IMG/VR virus record: IMGVR_UViG_3300047359_000140
Coordinates: 1-21,152 of that record
Source of the DNA: a virus
DNA: 21,152 bases
Reading direction: 5' to 3' (one strand)
The position numbers and the translations under genes were made by a program. This document shows, one piece after another, positions 1-6,141 of the stretch (positions are counted from its first letter, which is position 1; the number at the start of each line of letters is the position of its first letter). Under the pieces are notes generated by a model. It was not told the origin of the DNA, ran no database searches, and saw only the letters and a program-made list of their open reading frames with translations.

Positions 1-1067
1 TAAGCGGAATGGCTACTAAATTAAACGAGCGTTTAGACGCTATGGAAGTAGCAAACAAAAAACAATTCAATAGCCAAAAGAAAGTAACTTTTAAAAGTGC
101 TTTACAAGAGGCGTTGGATAATGGAGCGGTTGATGGAATTGCAAAAGGTAATTCAAGAAGCGCATCATTTGAATTAAAAGCGGATATGACTGTTGCAGCT
201 GATTTTACCGGAGAGGTAATTCCGGCGGACAGAGTACCAGGTTATAAATTTGACCCTACAAGACCAGTTCACGTAAGACAATTACTAGCTACTGGATCAA
301 CTCAATCTGATGTTGTAAGATATGTAAAAGAATCAGGATATTCTAATGGCGCTGCTGCAACTGCTGAAGGTGCAACTTTAGGACAGTCTGACTTTGATAT
401 GACTGCGGCTGATGCTAACGTAAGAAAAATCGGAACTTACTTCCGTATTTCTGAGGAAATGTTAGCTGATACGCCTCAATTAACGTCGTACCTTTCTGCA
501 AGAGCGCCTGAGAAACTTTTAGAAGTGGAAGATGCTCAAATATTAAGCGGAGACGGAACTGGTGCTAATTTAAGCGGAATCATTACTGATGCAGCTGACT
601 TTGATGTATCTGCAAGTGGTGCATTTTATCAGTCTGTTGAATCTGCAAATGAGTTTGACGTTATTGTTGCAGCATTAAACCAATTAGCTTTGTTAAACTA
701 CAACGCTGATTGTATTATGTTAAATCCTACTGACTTTAACAAAATCTTATTGTTAAAAGATTCAACTAACAAATACTTGAAAGACCAAGTTTATAACGGA
801 TTACAACCTTCTTTTTCAGGAGTTAAAGTAATTCAAAATACTGCTATCGCTGCGGGAACTTTCTTAATCGGAAACTTCGGTATTGGTACTCAGTTATGGG
901 TTAGACAAGGTGTTAATGTTGAATTCTTTAGAGAAGATGGAACTAACGTAAGAGATGGATTTGTAACTGTTAGAGTAAGCGAAAGAGTTGCTTTAACAAA
1001 CTACTTGCCAAATGCGTTTGTAAATGGATCTTTTGCAACTGCAATTGCAGCACTAGAAACTCCATAA
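1..1067 (+). CDS. Major capsid protein, HK97 fold (5' end cut by window)
   Basis: Forms the icosahedral shell. From the VRQLL segment onward the protein tracks HK97 gp5 (compared from memory): RQLLATG, then an E-loop-like stretch, RISEEMLADTPQL, LSGDGTGANLSGI, MLNPTDFNKILLLKD and a C-terminal ERVALTNYLPNAFVNGSF. The first ATG is at 9, but the frame is open to the window edge and the visible part before the N-arm is only about 65 residues of lysine- and glutamate-rich, probably helical sequence. HK97-type proteins usually carry a propeptide near 100 residues, so I infer that the gene starts upstream and that 9 is an internal Met. At the position of the HK97 cross-linking lysine (K169) I see Leu in AEGATLGQSD, so HK97-style cross-links are unlikely. 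A terminator follows directly. Confidence 0.93.
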   Translation, partial: SGMATKLNERLDAMEVANKKQFNSQKKVTFKSALQEALDNGAVDGIAKGNSRSASFELKADMTVAADFTGEVIPADRVPGYKFDPTRPVHVRQLLATGSTQSDVVRYVKESGYSNGAAATAEGATLGQSDFDMTAADANVRKIGTYFRISEEMLADTPQLTSYLSARAPEKLLEVEDAQILSGDGTGANLSGIITDAADFDVSASGAFYQSVESANEFDVIVAALNQLALLNYNADCIMLNPTDFNKILLLKDSTNKYLKDQVYNGLQPSFSGVKVIQNTAIAAGTFLIGNFGIGTQLWVRQGVNVEFFREDGTNVRDGFVTVRVSERVALTNYLPNAFVNGSFATAIAALETP

Positions 1068-1087
1068 TAACTAAAATAATATATTTT

Positions 1088-1121
1088 AAAGGGCCTGGAT
1101 TAACTTTCAGGCCTTTTTTTT
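1088..1121 (+). terminator. Rho-independent terminator after capsid gene
   Basis: GGCCTG (1092-1097) pairs with CAGGCC (1108-1113) around a 10-base loop, extended by AAA/TTT, and is followed by a run of eight T. It separates the capsid gene from the accessory genes downstream. Confidence 0.85.
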
Positions 1122-1133
1122 GCGTTAAAAACT

Positions 1134-1176
1134 AAAAATATTTTTTTAATTAAATAATTTTTTTTAATTTAGCCAA
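1134..1176 (+). promoter_or_regulatory. Double T-tract promoter-like motif, copy A
   Basis: Seven T (1141-1147), AATT, a short A-rich spacer, eight T (1158-1165), then AATTTAG ending at 1172. The same arrangement occurs near 16386 and 17474. TAATTTAG (1165-1172) resembles the Bacteroidota -7 element TAnnTTTG with one mismatch. There is no clear -33 TTTG; the equivalent place reads AATTAA. It lies 18 bases before the start codon at 1191, just after a terminator, so it is the likely promoter of the accessory block. Confidence 0.55.
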
Positions 1177-1190
1177 ACAAAACAAATATT

Positions 1191-1481
1191 ATGAAACCTA
1201 AATTACAACTTCCAAATTACACAAAGCAAGATAAAGAAAATTCAAGAAGAATGAGTATTTTTAGAAAGTATGAGAAGCTAATGAAAGCTGCAAGAAGTGC
1301 TAAAGAAGATTATTTAGATTGTAAAGGTAAAAATACTTTTAATTTAGATGAGGAAAATAGAGGAGCTTTAGCTAGATTAATAGTAATATTTAAAGCAGAT
1401 GCTTTAGAGAATTGGAATAATGCAGAAGCATTGAGAAAAGAGTATGCTTTTTTGAATGAAATGATTAGGTTAAAAAAATAA
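1191..1481 (+). CDS. Hypothetical 96-residue charged protein
   Basis: I do not recognise this family. The protein is very rich in Lys, Glu and Arg and reads as almost entirely helical (for example RRMSIFRKYEKLMKAARSAK and EALRKEYAFLNEMIRLKK), with one short hydrophobic patch, LARLIVIFKA. It has no signal peptide and only a single cysteine, so no metal-binding motif. The start is the ATG at 1191, preceded by an AACAAAT-type leader and a promoter-like motif. It is first in a block of small accessory genes between the capsid and neck genes. The small, basic, helical character would suit a nucleic-acid-binding or host-modulating early protein, but that is a guess. Confidence 0.75.
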   Translation: MKPKLQLPNYTKQDKENSRRMSIFRKYEKLMKAARSAKEDYLDCKGKNTFNLDEENRGALARLIVIFKADALENWNNAEALRKEYAFLNEMIRLKK

Positions 1482-1500
1482 CAATTTAAACAAAAACAAA

Positions 1501-1692
1501 ATGACTTTTACAAAAACATCTTTAAACACTTGGGAATCAATTCAAGGGAATAGAACATTCTACATTGATAGAGAAATTGAGAACAAATATTCAATGTATT
1601 ACCTGACTATTTTAGAAAATGATAATGTAATATTACAAGGCAGTGACTTTTTTAAATTTAGTTCTGCTAAATTTTTTGCAGAAGTATTTTAA
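1501..1692 (+). CDS. Hypothetical 63-residue protein
   Basis: Unrecognised small protein, preceded by the A-rich leader AAACAAAAACAAA that marks genuine starts in this genome. The sequence alternates polar and aromatic residues (RTFYIDREIENKYSMYYLTI) and looks like a short antiparallel beta sheet. It ends in a hydrophobic FFKFSSAKFFAEVF tail that suggests a terminal helix. No membrane segment or cysteines. It lies 19 bases after its upstream neighbour and 18 before the next small gene, so it is probably co-transcribed from the promoter near 1165. Function unknown. Confidence 0.65.
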   Translation: MTFTKTSLNTWESIQGNRTFYIDREIENKYSMYYLTILENDNVILQGSDFFKFSSAKFFAEVF

Positions 1693-1710
1693 CTTTAAAA
1701 ACCAAACAAA

Positions 1711-1797
1711 ATGAAAAAACTACAAACTTTGATAATGATTTTAGCGCCTAGCTATTTCATCGTAAGATTATTAACCGGATTAATTTTTAACGTATAA
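1711..1797 (+). CDS. Small 28-residue membrane peptide
   Basis: The ATG at 1711 follows the leader AACCAAACAAA and opens a 28-codon frame: two lysines, then a long hydrophobic stretch (LIMILAPSYFIVRLLTGLIF) with one internal arginine. It could be one bent or amphipathic membrane helix. Its TAA at 1795-1797 overlaps the ATG of the next gene by one base, a typical translational-coupling arrangement that supports the reading frame. Too short for family assignment; it might act on the host membrane, but nothing proves this. Confidence 0.5.
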   Translation: MKKLQTLIMILAPSYFIVRLLTGLIFNV

Positions 1798-2000
1798 TGA
1801 GCAAACCAAAACACTACGACAATGGCGCCAATTATGACGTTATAGATATTGCAAACGATTACAATTTATCATTTGCTAGAGGAAACGCCATAAAGTACAT
1901 TGTAAGGGCGGGAGTAAAAAACCAAGATACAGAAATCGAGGATTTAGAAAAGGCGATTGTTTGCCTGGAGAGAGAAATTAATTATTTAGAAAAAAAATAG
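1797..2000 (+). CDS. DUF3310 family protein
   Basis: The 67 residues match the compact DUF3310 pattern common in phages: an N-terminal KPKHYDNG, then DVIDIANDYNLSFARGNAIK, YIVRAG, and a C-terminal EDLEKAIVCLEREINYL helix. The biochemical role of the family is not firmly known; members usually sit in phage early regions near nucleotide-metabolism and replication genes. The start overlaps the stop of the membrane peptide by one base. Finding this early-type gene next to capsid genes, under a promoter resembling those of the replication region, suggests that the block is expressed early. Confidence 0.85.
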   Translation: MSKPKHYDNGANYDVIDIANDYNLSFARGNAIKYIVRAGVKNQDTEIEDLEKAIVCLEREINYLEKK

Positions 2001-2002
2001 CT

Positions 2003-2140
2003 ATGGATGTATTTGATCACCAATTAAACGAACATTTAGAATCGTCAGAGGAAAAAAACGAATGTATGGAGTGCGGAGTTGATGTACAACTTGGAAAACA
2101 ATACTGTTGCTTTGGTTGTTTTGATTCATCTAATAGGTAG
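2003..2140 (+). CDS. 45-residue Cys-rich (zinc-ribbon-like) protein
   Basis: A short frame starting two bases after the DUF3310 stop. An acidic N-terminal half (HLESSEEKNE) is followed by C21-x2-C24 and, twelve residues later, C36-x2-C39 with an extra C35 (ECMECGVDVQL then QYCCFGCF). Two CxxC knuckles this far apart are typical of a small zinc ribbon. The spacing to its neighbour and the codon use agree with a real gene. It is the last gene before the terminator at 2167-2193. Role unknown; small zinc ribbons in phages often bind nucleic acid or host proteins. Confidence 0.65.
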   Translation: MDVFDHQLNEHLESSEEKNECMECGVDVQLGKQYCCFGCFDSSNR

Positions 2141-2166
2141 CGCCTAAATGCTTTTTATTGACTTAT

Positions 2167-2193
2167 AACCTACGTTAAAACGTGGGTTTTTTT
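2167..2193 (+). terminator. Rho-independent terminator
   Basis: AACCTACGT (2167-2175) pairs with ACGTGGGTT (2180-2188), with one G:T wobble and a four-base loop, followed by T residues. It ends the small-gene block that began at 1191. Confidence 0.8.
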
Positions 2194-2200
2194 ATTTTGC

Positions 2201-2208
2201 TATCTTTA
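2201..2208 (+). promoter_or_regulatory. Putative -7 promoter element TATCTTTA
   Basis: One mismatch to TAnnTTTG, directly after a terminator and only four bases before the ATG at 2213. The same octamer plus C recurs at 2633-2640, also just after a terminator. No convincing -33 TTTG at normal spacing. If it is used, transcription would start at or near the A of the start codon. Confidence 0.45.
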
Positions 2209-2212
2209 CGAT

Positions 2213-2572
2213 ATGGATAACAACCAAATTGGATGCCTAGCAGAATATAAGTTTGCAACTGCTGCAATGGAACAAGGGTTTTTTGTTTCTTTTCCCTTAT
2301 TACATACTTCAAGGTATGACTGCATAATTGAAACGCCTAAAGGATTGTTTAAAGTACAAATTAAATCAGTTCACAATTTCACAGATAGATCAAGAGTTTT
2401 CTTAAGAGATACAAAGAGAAAAAAATATAGTTTAAAAGATGTTGATTTTTTTGCTATTTATTACAGAGAGAAAGACGGATTCTTTATTTTAAAAAATGAC
2501 GGCATAAAAAAATCAATTGAATTAACATCGCCTAAATATTCAAAATTTTTTAATAACTTTGCGCAACTTTAA
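2213..2572 (+). CDS. PD-(D/E)XK endonuclease-like protein
   Basis: A 119-residue protein resembling the small stand-alone PD-(D/E)XK nucleases related to archaeal Holliday-junction resolvases (PDDEXK_5-like). Visible active-site candidates are E11 in IGCLAEYKFA, D36 in SRYDCII, and Q49-x-K51 in KVQIKS; Gln in place of the second acid is usual for this subgroup. The middle strand-rich region is followed by a basic segment (RDTKRKKYSLKD) that could contact DNA. The gene forms its own transcription unit between two terminators, a moron-like arrangement. It could cleave branched DNA, or act as a selfish or exclusion nuclease. The fold assignment is fairly secure, the role is not. Confidence 0.75.
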   Translation: MDNNQIGCLAEYKFATAAMEQGFFVSFPLLHTSRYDCIIETPKGLFKVQIKSVHNFTDRSRVFLRDTKRKKYSLKDVDFFAIYYREKDGFFILKNDGIKKSIELTSPKYSKFFNNFAQL

Positions 2573-2602
2573 CTGTTTTCAATTTTGTTTTCCAACGAAA
2601 AG

Positions 2603-2633
2603 GCGTCACAATCTAATGTGGCGCTTTTTTTTT
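2603..2633 (+). terminator. Rho-independent terminator after nuclease gene
   Basis: GCGTCACA (2603-2610) pairs with TGTGGCGC (2617-2624), one wobble, six-base loop, followed by nine T. The next promoter-like element begins on the last T. Confidence 0.82.
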
Positions 2634-2640
2634 ATCTTTA
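2633..2640 (+). promoter_or_regulatory. Putative -7 promoter element TATCTTTA
   Basis: Same octamer as at 2201, placed at the end of the terminator U-tract and 16 bases before the ATG at 2657. It would restart transcription into the neck and tail operon. Confidence 0.45.
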
Positions 2641-2656
2641 CAAAAATATTCATAAT

Positions 2657-2863
2657 ATGAAACTAAAAATAAAACAATCCATTTTAAAAGGAGGTAAGCG
2701 TTACAATGAGGGCGATGTTATAGAGTTAGACGCAAATACTGCTGAGAACTGGATTAAAAAAGGTTTAGGATCTAAAATATCTAAAAAGAAAGAGAAACAA
2801 ACCTTTGAGACTAAAGAACTAAAGGTTGAATATAAAGAAATCAAATCAGATGAGACAAATTAA
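2657..2863 (+). CDS. Small head-region protein (68 residues)
   Basis: I chose the ATG at 2657 because an upstream alternative start (near 2585) would run through the terminator hairpin. The N-terminal half (MKLKIKQSILKGGKRYNEGD then VIELDANTAENWIKKGLG) is a pattern often seen in short phage proteins next to connector genes: a small beta domain with a GKRYxxGDxIEL core and a C-terminal helix. The second half is a lysine- and glutamate-rich, probably disordered tail. The last 14 bases overlap the connector gene, so the two are probably translationally coupled. Function not known; a role at the head-tail joining step is an inference from position. Confidence 0.7.
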   Translation: MKLKIKQSILKGGKRYNEGDVIELDANTAENWIKKGLGSKISKKKEKQTFETKELKVEYKEIKSDETN

Positions 2864-3365
2864 AATCAACGCAACAACCGGGAATGAAATATTAACCGCT
2901 CAAAATGTTAAAGACTACGCACGTATTGACACAAGCGCAGACGATAATTTAATTACTGCAATGATTTCTCAGGCTCGAATATGGTGTGAAAATTATATTT
3001 CAAGAGATATTGTTCCAAAAAATAGAACGTACTACCTAGACACAACAAATGGTTTATTCGATTTACCTTTTGGCCCTATTGCTAGTATTTCAGAGGTAAC
3101 TATTGACGGAACGGCTACAACTGATTATGAAATACTTGGTTTAGATAATGAAACGATTGAACTAGATGGAGGCTCTGCCGAGAGAGTTAAAATTACCTAT
3201 GTAACATTAGGAATAAATGATTCTTTAGTAAAACAAGCGATGTTGCAACTTATATCAACCTATTATGATAATAGGGCGGATTTTACAACTGAGCAAAACG
3301 ATGTTGCAGAAATACCAACATCAACAAGAAAGATTTTAACGTCTTATAAAACTATGTTTATTTAA
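2850..3365 (+). CDS. Head-tail connector protein, HK97 gp6-like
   Basis: A 171-residue protein of the gp6/phage_connect_1 type, which forms a ring below the portal. Typical features: an N-terminal helical DNA-packaging fold (EILTAQNVKDYARIDTSADD then NLITAMISQARIWCENYISR), a beta insertion with LDTTNGLFDLPFGPIASISE, and C-terminal helices (SLVKQAMLQLISTYYDNR). The ATG at 2850 is preferred to an upstream TTG because it lies closer to the family's usual N-terminus. It overlaps the preceding gene by 14 bases and its stop overlaps the next start by one base, so it belongs to one tightly coupled operon with the head-closure and tail-completion genes. Confidence 0.88.
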   Translation: MRQIKINATTGNEILTAQNVKDYARIDTSADDNLITAMISQARIWCENYISRDIVPKNRTYYLDTTNGLFDLPFGPIASISEVTIDGTATTDYEILGLDNETIELDGGSAERVKITYVTLGINDSLVKQAMLQLISTYYDNRADFTTEQNDVAEIPTSTRKILTSYKTMFI

Positions 3366-3691
3366 TGGATGCCGGAAAACTAGATTCTAAAATAACAATA
3401 AAGCGATTAGTTAAGTCGCCTGATGAATTTGGCGGGTTTAATTCTACTTTGTCAGAGGTTGCAACTGTATGGTGCAACTTAAAGCAAATTAGCGGAGATA
3501 TAAGCGATAAACTAGGCAAAAGAACGCAAGACATTCAGATTGAAATAATGATGCGTAAAAATACCGCAGATTTAATTCAATTAGGAGATATATTTACATT
3601 AGAGGGCGGTACAAAGAATTATCGTATAAATGAAAAGTATGAGTTTGATTTAGATTTTTATACTAAATTATTAGCAACAAAATCTCAGTAA
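3365..3691 (+). CDS. Head closure / head-tail adaptor protein (SPP1 gp16-like)
   Basis: The 108 residues fit the Phage_H_T_join family: an N-terminal MDAGKLDSKITIKRLVKSPD, the conserved DEFGG turn, then VATVWCNLKQISG, and a C-terminal beta section with LGDIFTLEGGTKNYRIN. Such proteins bind the connector ring and plug the neck after packaging. The start codon shares one base with the stop of the connector gene, and the HK97 gp10-like gene follows one base after its stop, giving the standard order for siphovirus necks. Confidence 0.88.
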   Translation: MDAGKLDSKITIKRLVKSPDEFGGFNSTLSEVATVWCNLKQISGDISDKLGKRTQDIQIEIMMRKNTADLIQLGDIFTLEGGTKNYRINEKYEFDLDFYTKLLATKSQ

Positions 3692-3692
3692 A

Positions 3693-4124
3693 ATGAATAT
3701 TAAAATCGACCAATCTGATTTGGCTCAACTTAAAAAAAAGTTAGACAATTTACGTTCCTTTGATAAAAATACGCTATCAAGAGAACTAGGCTCGGCCGGT
3801 ATGGATATAGCTAGGATTGCAAAAAGAGCTGCACCAGTTGACAAGGGTACATTAAGGCAATCGATAAGGTCAGAAAAGAAAGGCAAAACTGTTGAAGTTA
3901 TAGCCGGAGCAAAATATGCGCCTTACCTAGAATTTGGAACGGGTGCTTTTGTAACTTTTGATGATATGCTAGAACTAGGAATACCAAAGAGTTATGCGGA
4001 ACAATTCAAAGGCGCTAAGCCAGGTTATATGAAACCTCAGCCATTTTTCTTTGGCTCTGCTAGAATAGGACTAAAAAAATTATTAATGCGCTTAAATGGC
4101 GAAATTAAAAAAGCAATAAAATAA
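3693..4124 (+). CDS. HK97 gp10-like tail completion protein
   Basis: A 143-residue member of the HK97 gp10 family. Diagnostic stretches are an N-terminal helical region, the central DIARIAKRAAPVDKGTLRQS, the strand AGAKYAPYLEFGTGAF, and a C-terminal MKPQPFFFGSARIGLKKLL. The family joins tail to head or forms the head-proximal tail end. It is packed between head closure and tail terminator genes without gaps. An extra segment around residues 85-105 (VTFDDMLELGIPKSYAEQFK) lies between the EFGTG motif and the PQPFF motif. Confidence 0.88.
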   Translation: MNIKIDQSDLAQLKKKLDNLRSFDKNTLSRELGSAGMDIARIAKRAAPVDKGTLRQSIRSEKKGKTVEVIAGAKYAPYLEFGTGAFVTFDDMLELGIPKSYAEQFKGAKPGYMKPQPFFFGSARIGLKKLLMRLNGEIKKAIK

Positions 4125-4125
4125 T

Positions 4126-4611
4126 ATGTTAGAGGCAATTCACTATGTTAGAAAAGCAATTATTGCAAAGTTAAACGGAAATGTTTTAATTAATAGCGTT
4201 GCGGTACCGGTTTACAATCGTATTCCAACGGATGCAACATACCCATTAATAAGAGTTTATTCGGTTTCTTCTGACGAAACAGACCAAAACCAACAATCGT
4301 TTAATACTGAGACAATAACAAGAATTGAATGTATTTCAAAATTTTATTCAGACGATGGCGGTCAATTAGATACAAATTTAATGGTTTCCCAATGTCTTGA
4401 AAACGTAAGAACAAGATCATCAAACTACATTGACATAACTGCAAACGGATTTAATGTTTATACAAGCGTAAACAATGGCGTTACTTACTTAGAGGATGAT
4501 TTAGCAGATTCAACTTATTTTAGGGGTATAATTGAATTGTCAAATAAAATTGAACAAATTAATCCAGTTGGAGGGTTACAAAGCGAATTACAAAACGAAC
4601 TACAATCATAA
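4126..4611 (+). CDS. Tail terminator-like protein, DUF3168
   Basis: A 161-residue protein resembling the DUF3168/tail terminator family, which caps the finished tail tube. Visible pattern: an N-terminal helix (LEAIHYVRKAIIAKLNGN), then VPVYNRIPTDATYPLIRVYS, a strand pair with TRIECISKFYSDDGG, and a C-terminal half with a conserved-looking ADSTYFRGIIELSNKI. The C-terminus ends in a repetitive LQSELQNELQS. Position after gp10 and upstream of the tail tube matches the usual order, although here the tube gene lies almost 6 kb further on, past the adhesion and lysis cassette. Confidence 0.78.
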   Translation: MLEAIHYVRKAIIAKLNGNVLINSVAVPVYNRIPTDATYPLIRVYSVSSDETDQNQQSFNTETITRIECISKFYSDDGGQLDTNLMVSQCLENVRTRSSNYIDITANGFNVYTSVNNGVTYLEDDLADSTYFRGIIELSNKIEQINPVGGLQSELQNELQS

Positions 4612-4623
4612 AAAAATTAAACT

Positions 4624-5220
4624 ATGGCTAAAATAACTTTTTCATCAAAATCGGACAATCAAACTTCAGTTTTGCCTGAAATAAACAAGGTAACTGCTGC
4701 TAATATAAATGAAATTAAAAATTCTATTAATGAATTATATGATTCACAAGGTGGTTGGGTTGATTATGAGGATTCAGCAACGTCAGTAACTCCAATAAAT
4801 TTAACGGCTAATGTTTGGACAGATTTAACAAATGACAAGGCCGGAAGTGGTACAATTACAACTTATAAGCCTAGTTTTGTGACTGGAGAATTGTGGAACT
4901 CTGCAAGAAATTCATTAGATTTTTCAGAACTTGGTGCGGGTAAAGTTGTTATTATTAGAAATGATTTTGATATAACTGCTGGAGCGTCAAACACAAGATT
5001 GGATGCTCGTTTGTATTTTCCTGATAATGGAAAATCAGTTGAGTTTATGCACGACAATATTGCAAATAATAATGATCTTGTGAGGTATTCAAGAACAACT
5101 CAATTATTTACACATACTGACATTTTAACAAGTGGTTGTAAAATTCAAGTGAGAGTAGATAAATCAGGAGCAACGGCAACTATTGAAAATTTCTTAATTA
5201 CAGTATTATCACATTTTTAA
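4624..5220 (+). CDS. Hypothetical beta-rich virion-associated protein (198 residues)
   Basis: Not assigned to a named family. The N-terminal 45 residues include a helix (VTAANINEIKNSINELYDSQ) of the kind used for trimerisation or tail attachment in phage appendage proteins. The rest (about 50-198) is Thr-, Asn- and Ser-rich and beta-like, with regularly spaced hydrophobic strands (KVVIIRNDFDITAG and TLITVL-type ends such as ENFLITVLSHF) that would suit a jelly-roll head. It opens the adhesion/lysis cassette and is followed ten bases later by the amidase gene. A small receptor-binding or decoration protein is plausible but inferred only from composition and position. Confidence 0.65.
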   Translation: MAKITFSSKSDNQTSVLPEINKVTAANINEIKNSINELYDSQGGWVDYEDSATSVTPINLTANVWTDLTNDKAGSGTITTYKPSFVTGELWNSARNSLDFSELGAGKVVIIRNDFDITAGASNTRLDARLYFPDNGKSVEFMHDNIANNNDLVRYSRTTQLFTHTDILTSGCKIQVRVDKSGATATIENFLITVLSHF

Positions 5221-5229
5221 AATAAAGCA

Positions 5230-5637
5230 ATGCGACAAATAAACAAAATTATAATTCATTGCAGCGCTACGCCTGAAGGTAGAAAAACAAGCGCCAAAGA
5301 AATAAAAAGTTGGCATTTAGAAAGAGGTTTTTCTGATATTGGTTATCATTATATTGTCCATTTGGACGGCTCAATTTCTTATGGTAGAAACATTGAGAAA
5401 ATTGGCGCACATTCAAGAGGGCAAAATAAAATGTCCATAGGCGTTTGTTATATTGGCGGTTTGGACGAATGTTTAGATGCTAAAGATACTAGAACGCCAC
5501 AACAAAAAGAAAGTCTTACAGACTTATTAAAAACATTAAAAAAATTGCATCCAAAAGCGGTTATTTATGGCCACAGAGATTTTAGCGAAAAGGCTTGTCC
5601 GAGTTTTGATGCTTTTGACGAATATAAATACTTATAA
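5230..5637 (+). CDS. N-acetylmuramoyl-L-alanine amidase (T7 lysozyme-like endolysin)
   Basis: A 135-residue amidase_2 enzyme that cuts the bond between MurNAc and L-Ala in peptidoglycan. Alignment by eye to T7 lysozyme gives zinc ligands H10 (IIIHCSAT), H115 (YGHRDF) and C123 (ACPSFD), and catalytic Y39 (GYHYIV) and K121. The conserved SIGVCYIGG strand (69-77) and a late TPQQKESL helix are also present. There is no signal peptide or transmembrane segment, so release through the holin encoded next door is expected. Slightly shorter than T7 lysozyme and lacking an extended N-terminus. It sits just upstream of the holin. Confidence 0.93.
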   Translation: MRQINKIIIHCSATPEGRKTSAKEIKSWHLERGFSDIGYHYIVHLDGSISYGRNIEKIGAHSRGQNKMSIGVCYIGGLDECLDAKDTRTPQQKESLTDLLKTLKKLHPKAVIYGHRDFSEKACPSFDAFDEYKYL

Positions 5638-5639
5638 AA

Positions 5640-6083
5640 ATGCCAAAGAAAAAATTTAAAGACACAAAGGTTGGTCAGTTTATTTTAAAAAAGATACCTG
5701 GTTTTGTTGGAGATATACTTCCTGAAAAAGGTGTTTTAGGAGTTGTTAAAAATTTAATTGATAACGATCCTGAATTGACAAGTCAAGACAAAACACAATT
5801 ACATAATGAGTTAATTGAACTTTATGAGTTAGAGGTGGCCGATAGAGATTCTGCAAGAAAACGTGAAGTTGAAAAGGCTAAATCAGGAGGTTTTGATTTT
5901 ATGTTTAATTTAACCGGTGTTATTGGATTAGGCGCCTTTGCTTTTATTATTTATGCGATTGTATTTTTACAAATTCCTGAATCTAACAAAGAGGTTTGGA
6001 TTCATTTAATTGGTATTTGTGAAGGAATTGTATTATCTATTTTTGGCTACTTTTTTGGATCTGCCGTAAGAAAAAATAATTAA
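5640..6083 (+). CDS. Holin, two transmembrane segments (3TM/GTA-holin-like)
   Basis: A 147-residue membrane protein two bases after the endolysin gene. The soluble N-terminal half is basic, then helical and acidic, and ends in the ADRDSARKRE motif (67-76) typical of this holin family. Two strongly hydrophobic segments follow at about 88-110 and 119-141, with a short basic tail (VRKNN). Holins of this family perforate the inner membrane and let the endolysin reach peptidoglycan. The neighbouring amidase supports the call. A short A/T-rich gap with a promoter-like element follows. Confidence 0.85.
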   Translation: MPKKKFKDTKVGQFILKKIPGFVGDILPEKGVLGVVKNLIDNDPELTSQDKTQLHNELIELYELEVADRDSARKREVEKAKSGGFDFMFNLTGVIGLGAFAFIIYAIVFLQIPESNKEVWIHLIGICEGIVLSIFGYFFGSAVRKNN

Positions 6084-6105
6084 AAATCTATAATTTTAAT
6101 TTTTG

Positions 6106-6113
6106 TATTTTTG
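6106..6113 (+). promoter_or_regulatory. Putative -7 promoter element TATTTTTG
   Basis: Exact TAnnTTTG in the 58-base gap after the holin gene, 28 bases before the ATG at 6142. No clear TTTG at normal -33 spacing. Confidence 0.4.
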
Positions 6114-6141
6114 TAAATATATAAAATTTTAAAATTTAGAT

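Noticed and set aside
2585-2656. Upstream start for the 68-residue head-region protein
   Set aside because: It would place coding sequence across a clear terminator hairpin and T-run; the ATG at 2657 has a better context.
4863-5057. Open frames on the minus strand (also near 7994, 8242, 10486, 11426, 12989, 13644, 14200 and 19396)
   Set aside because: All lie opposite well-supported + strand genes, have no leaders or family signals, and look like shadows.
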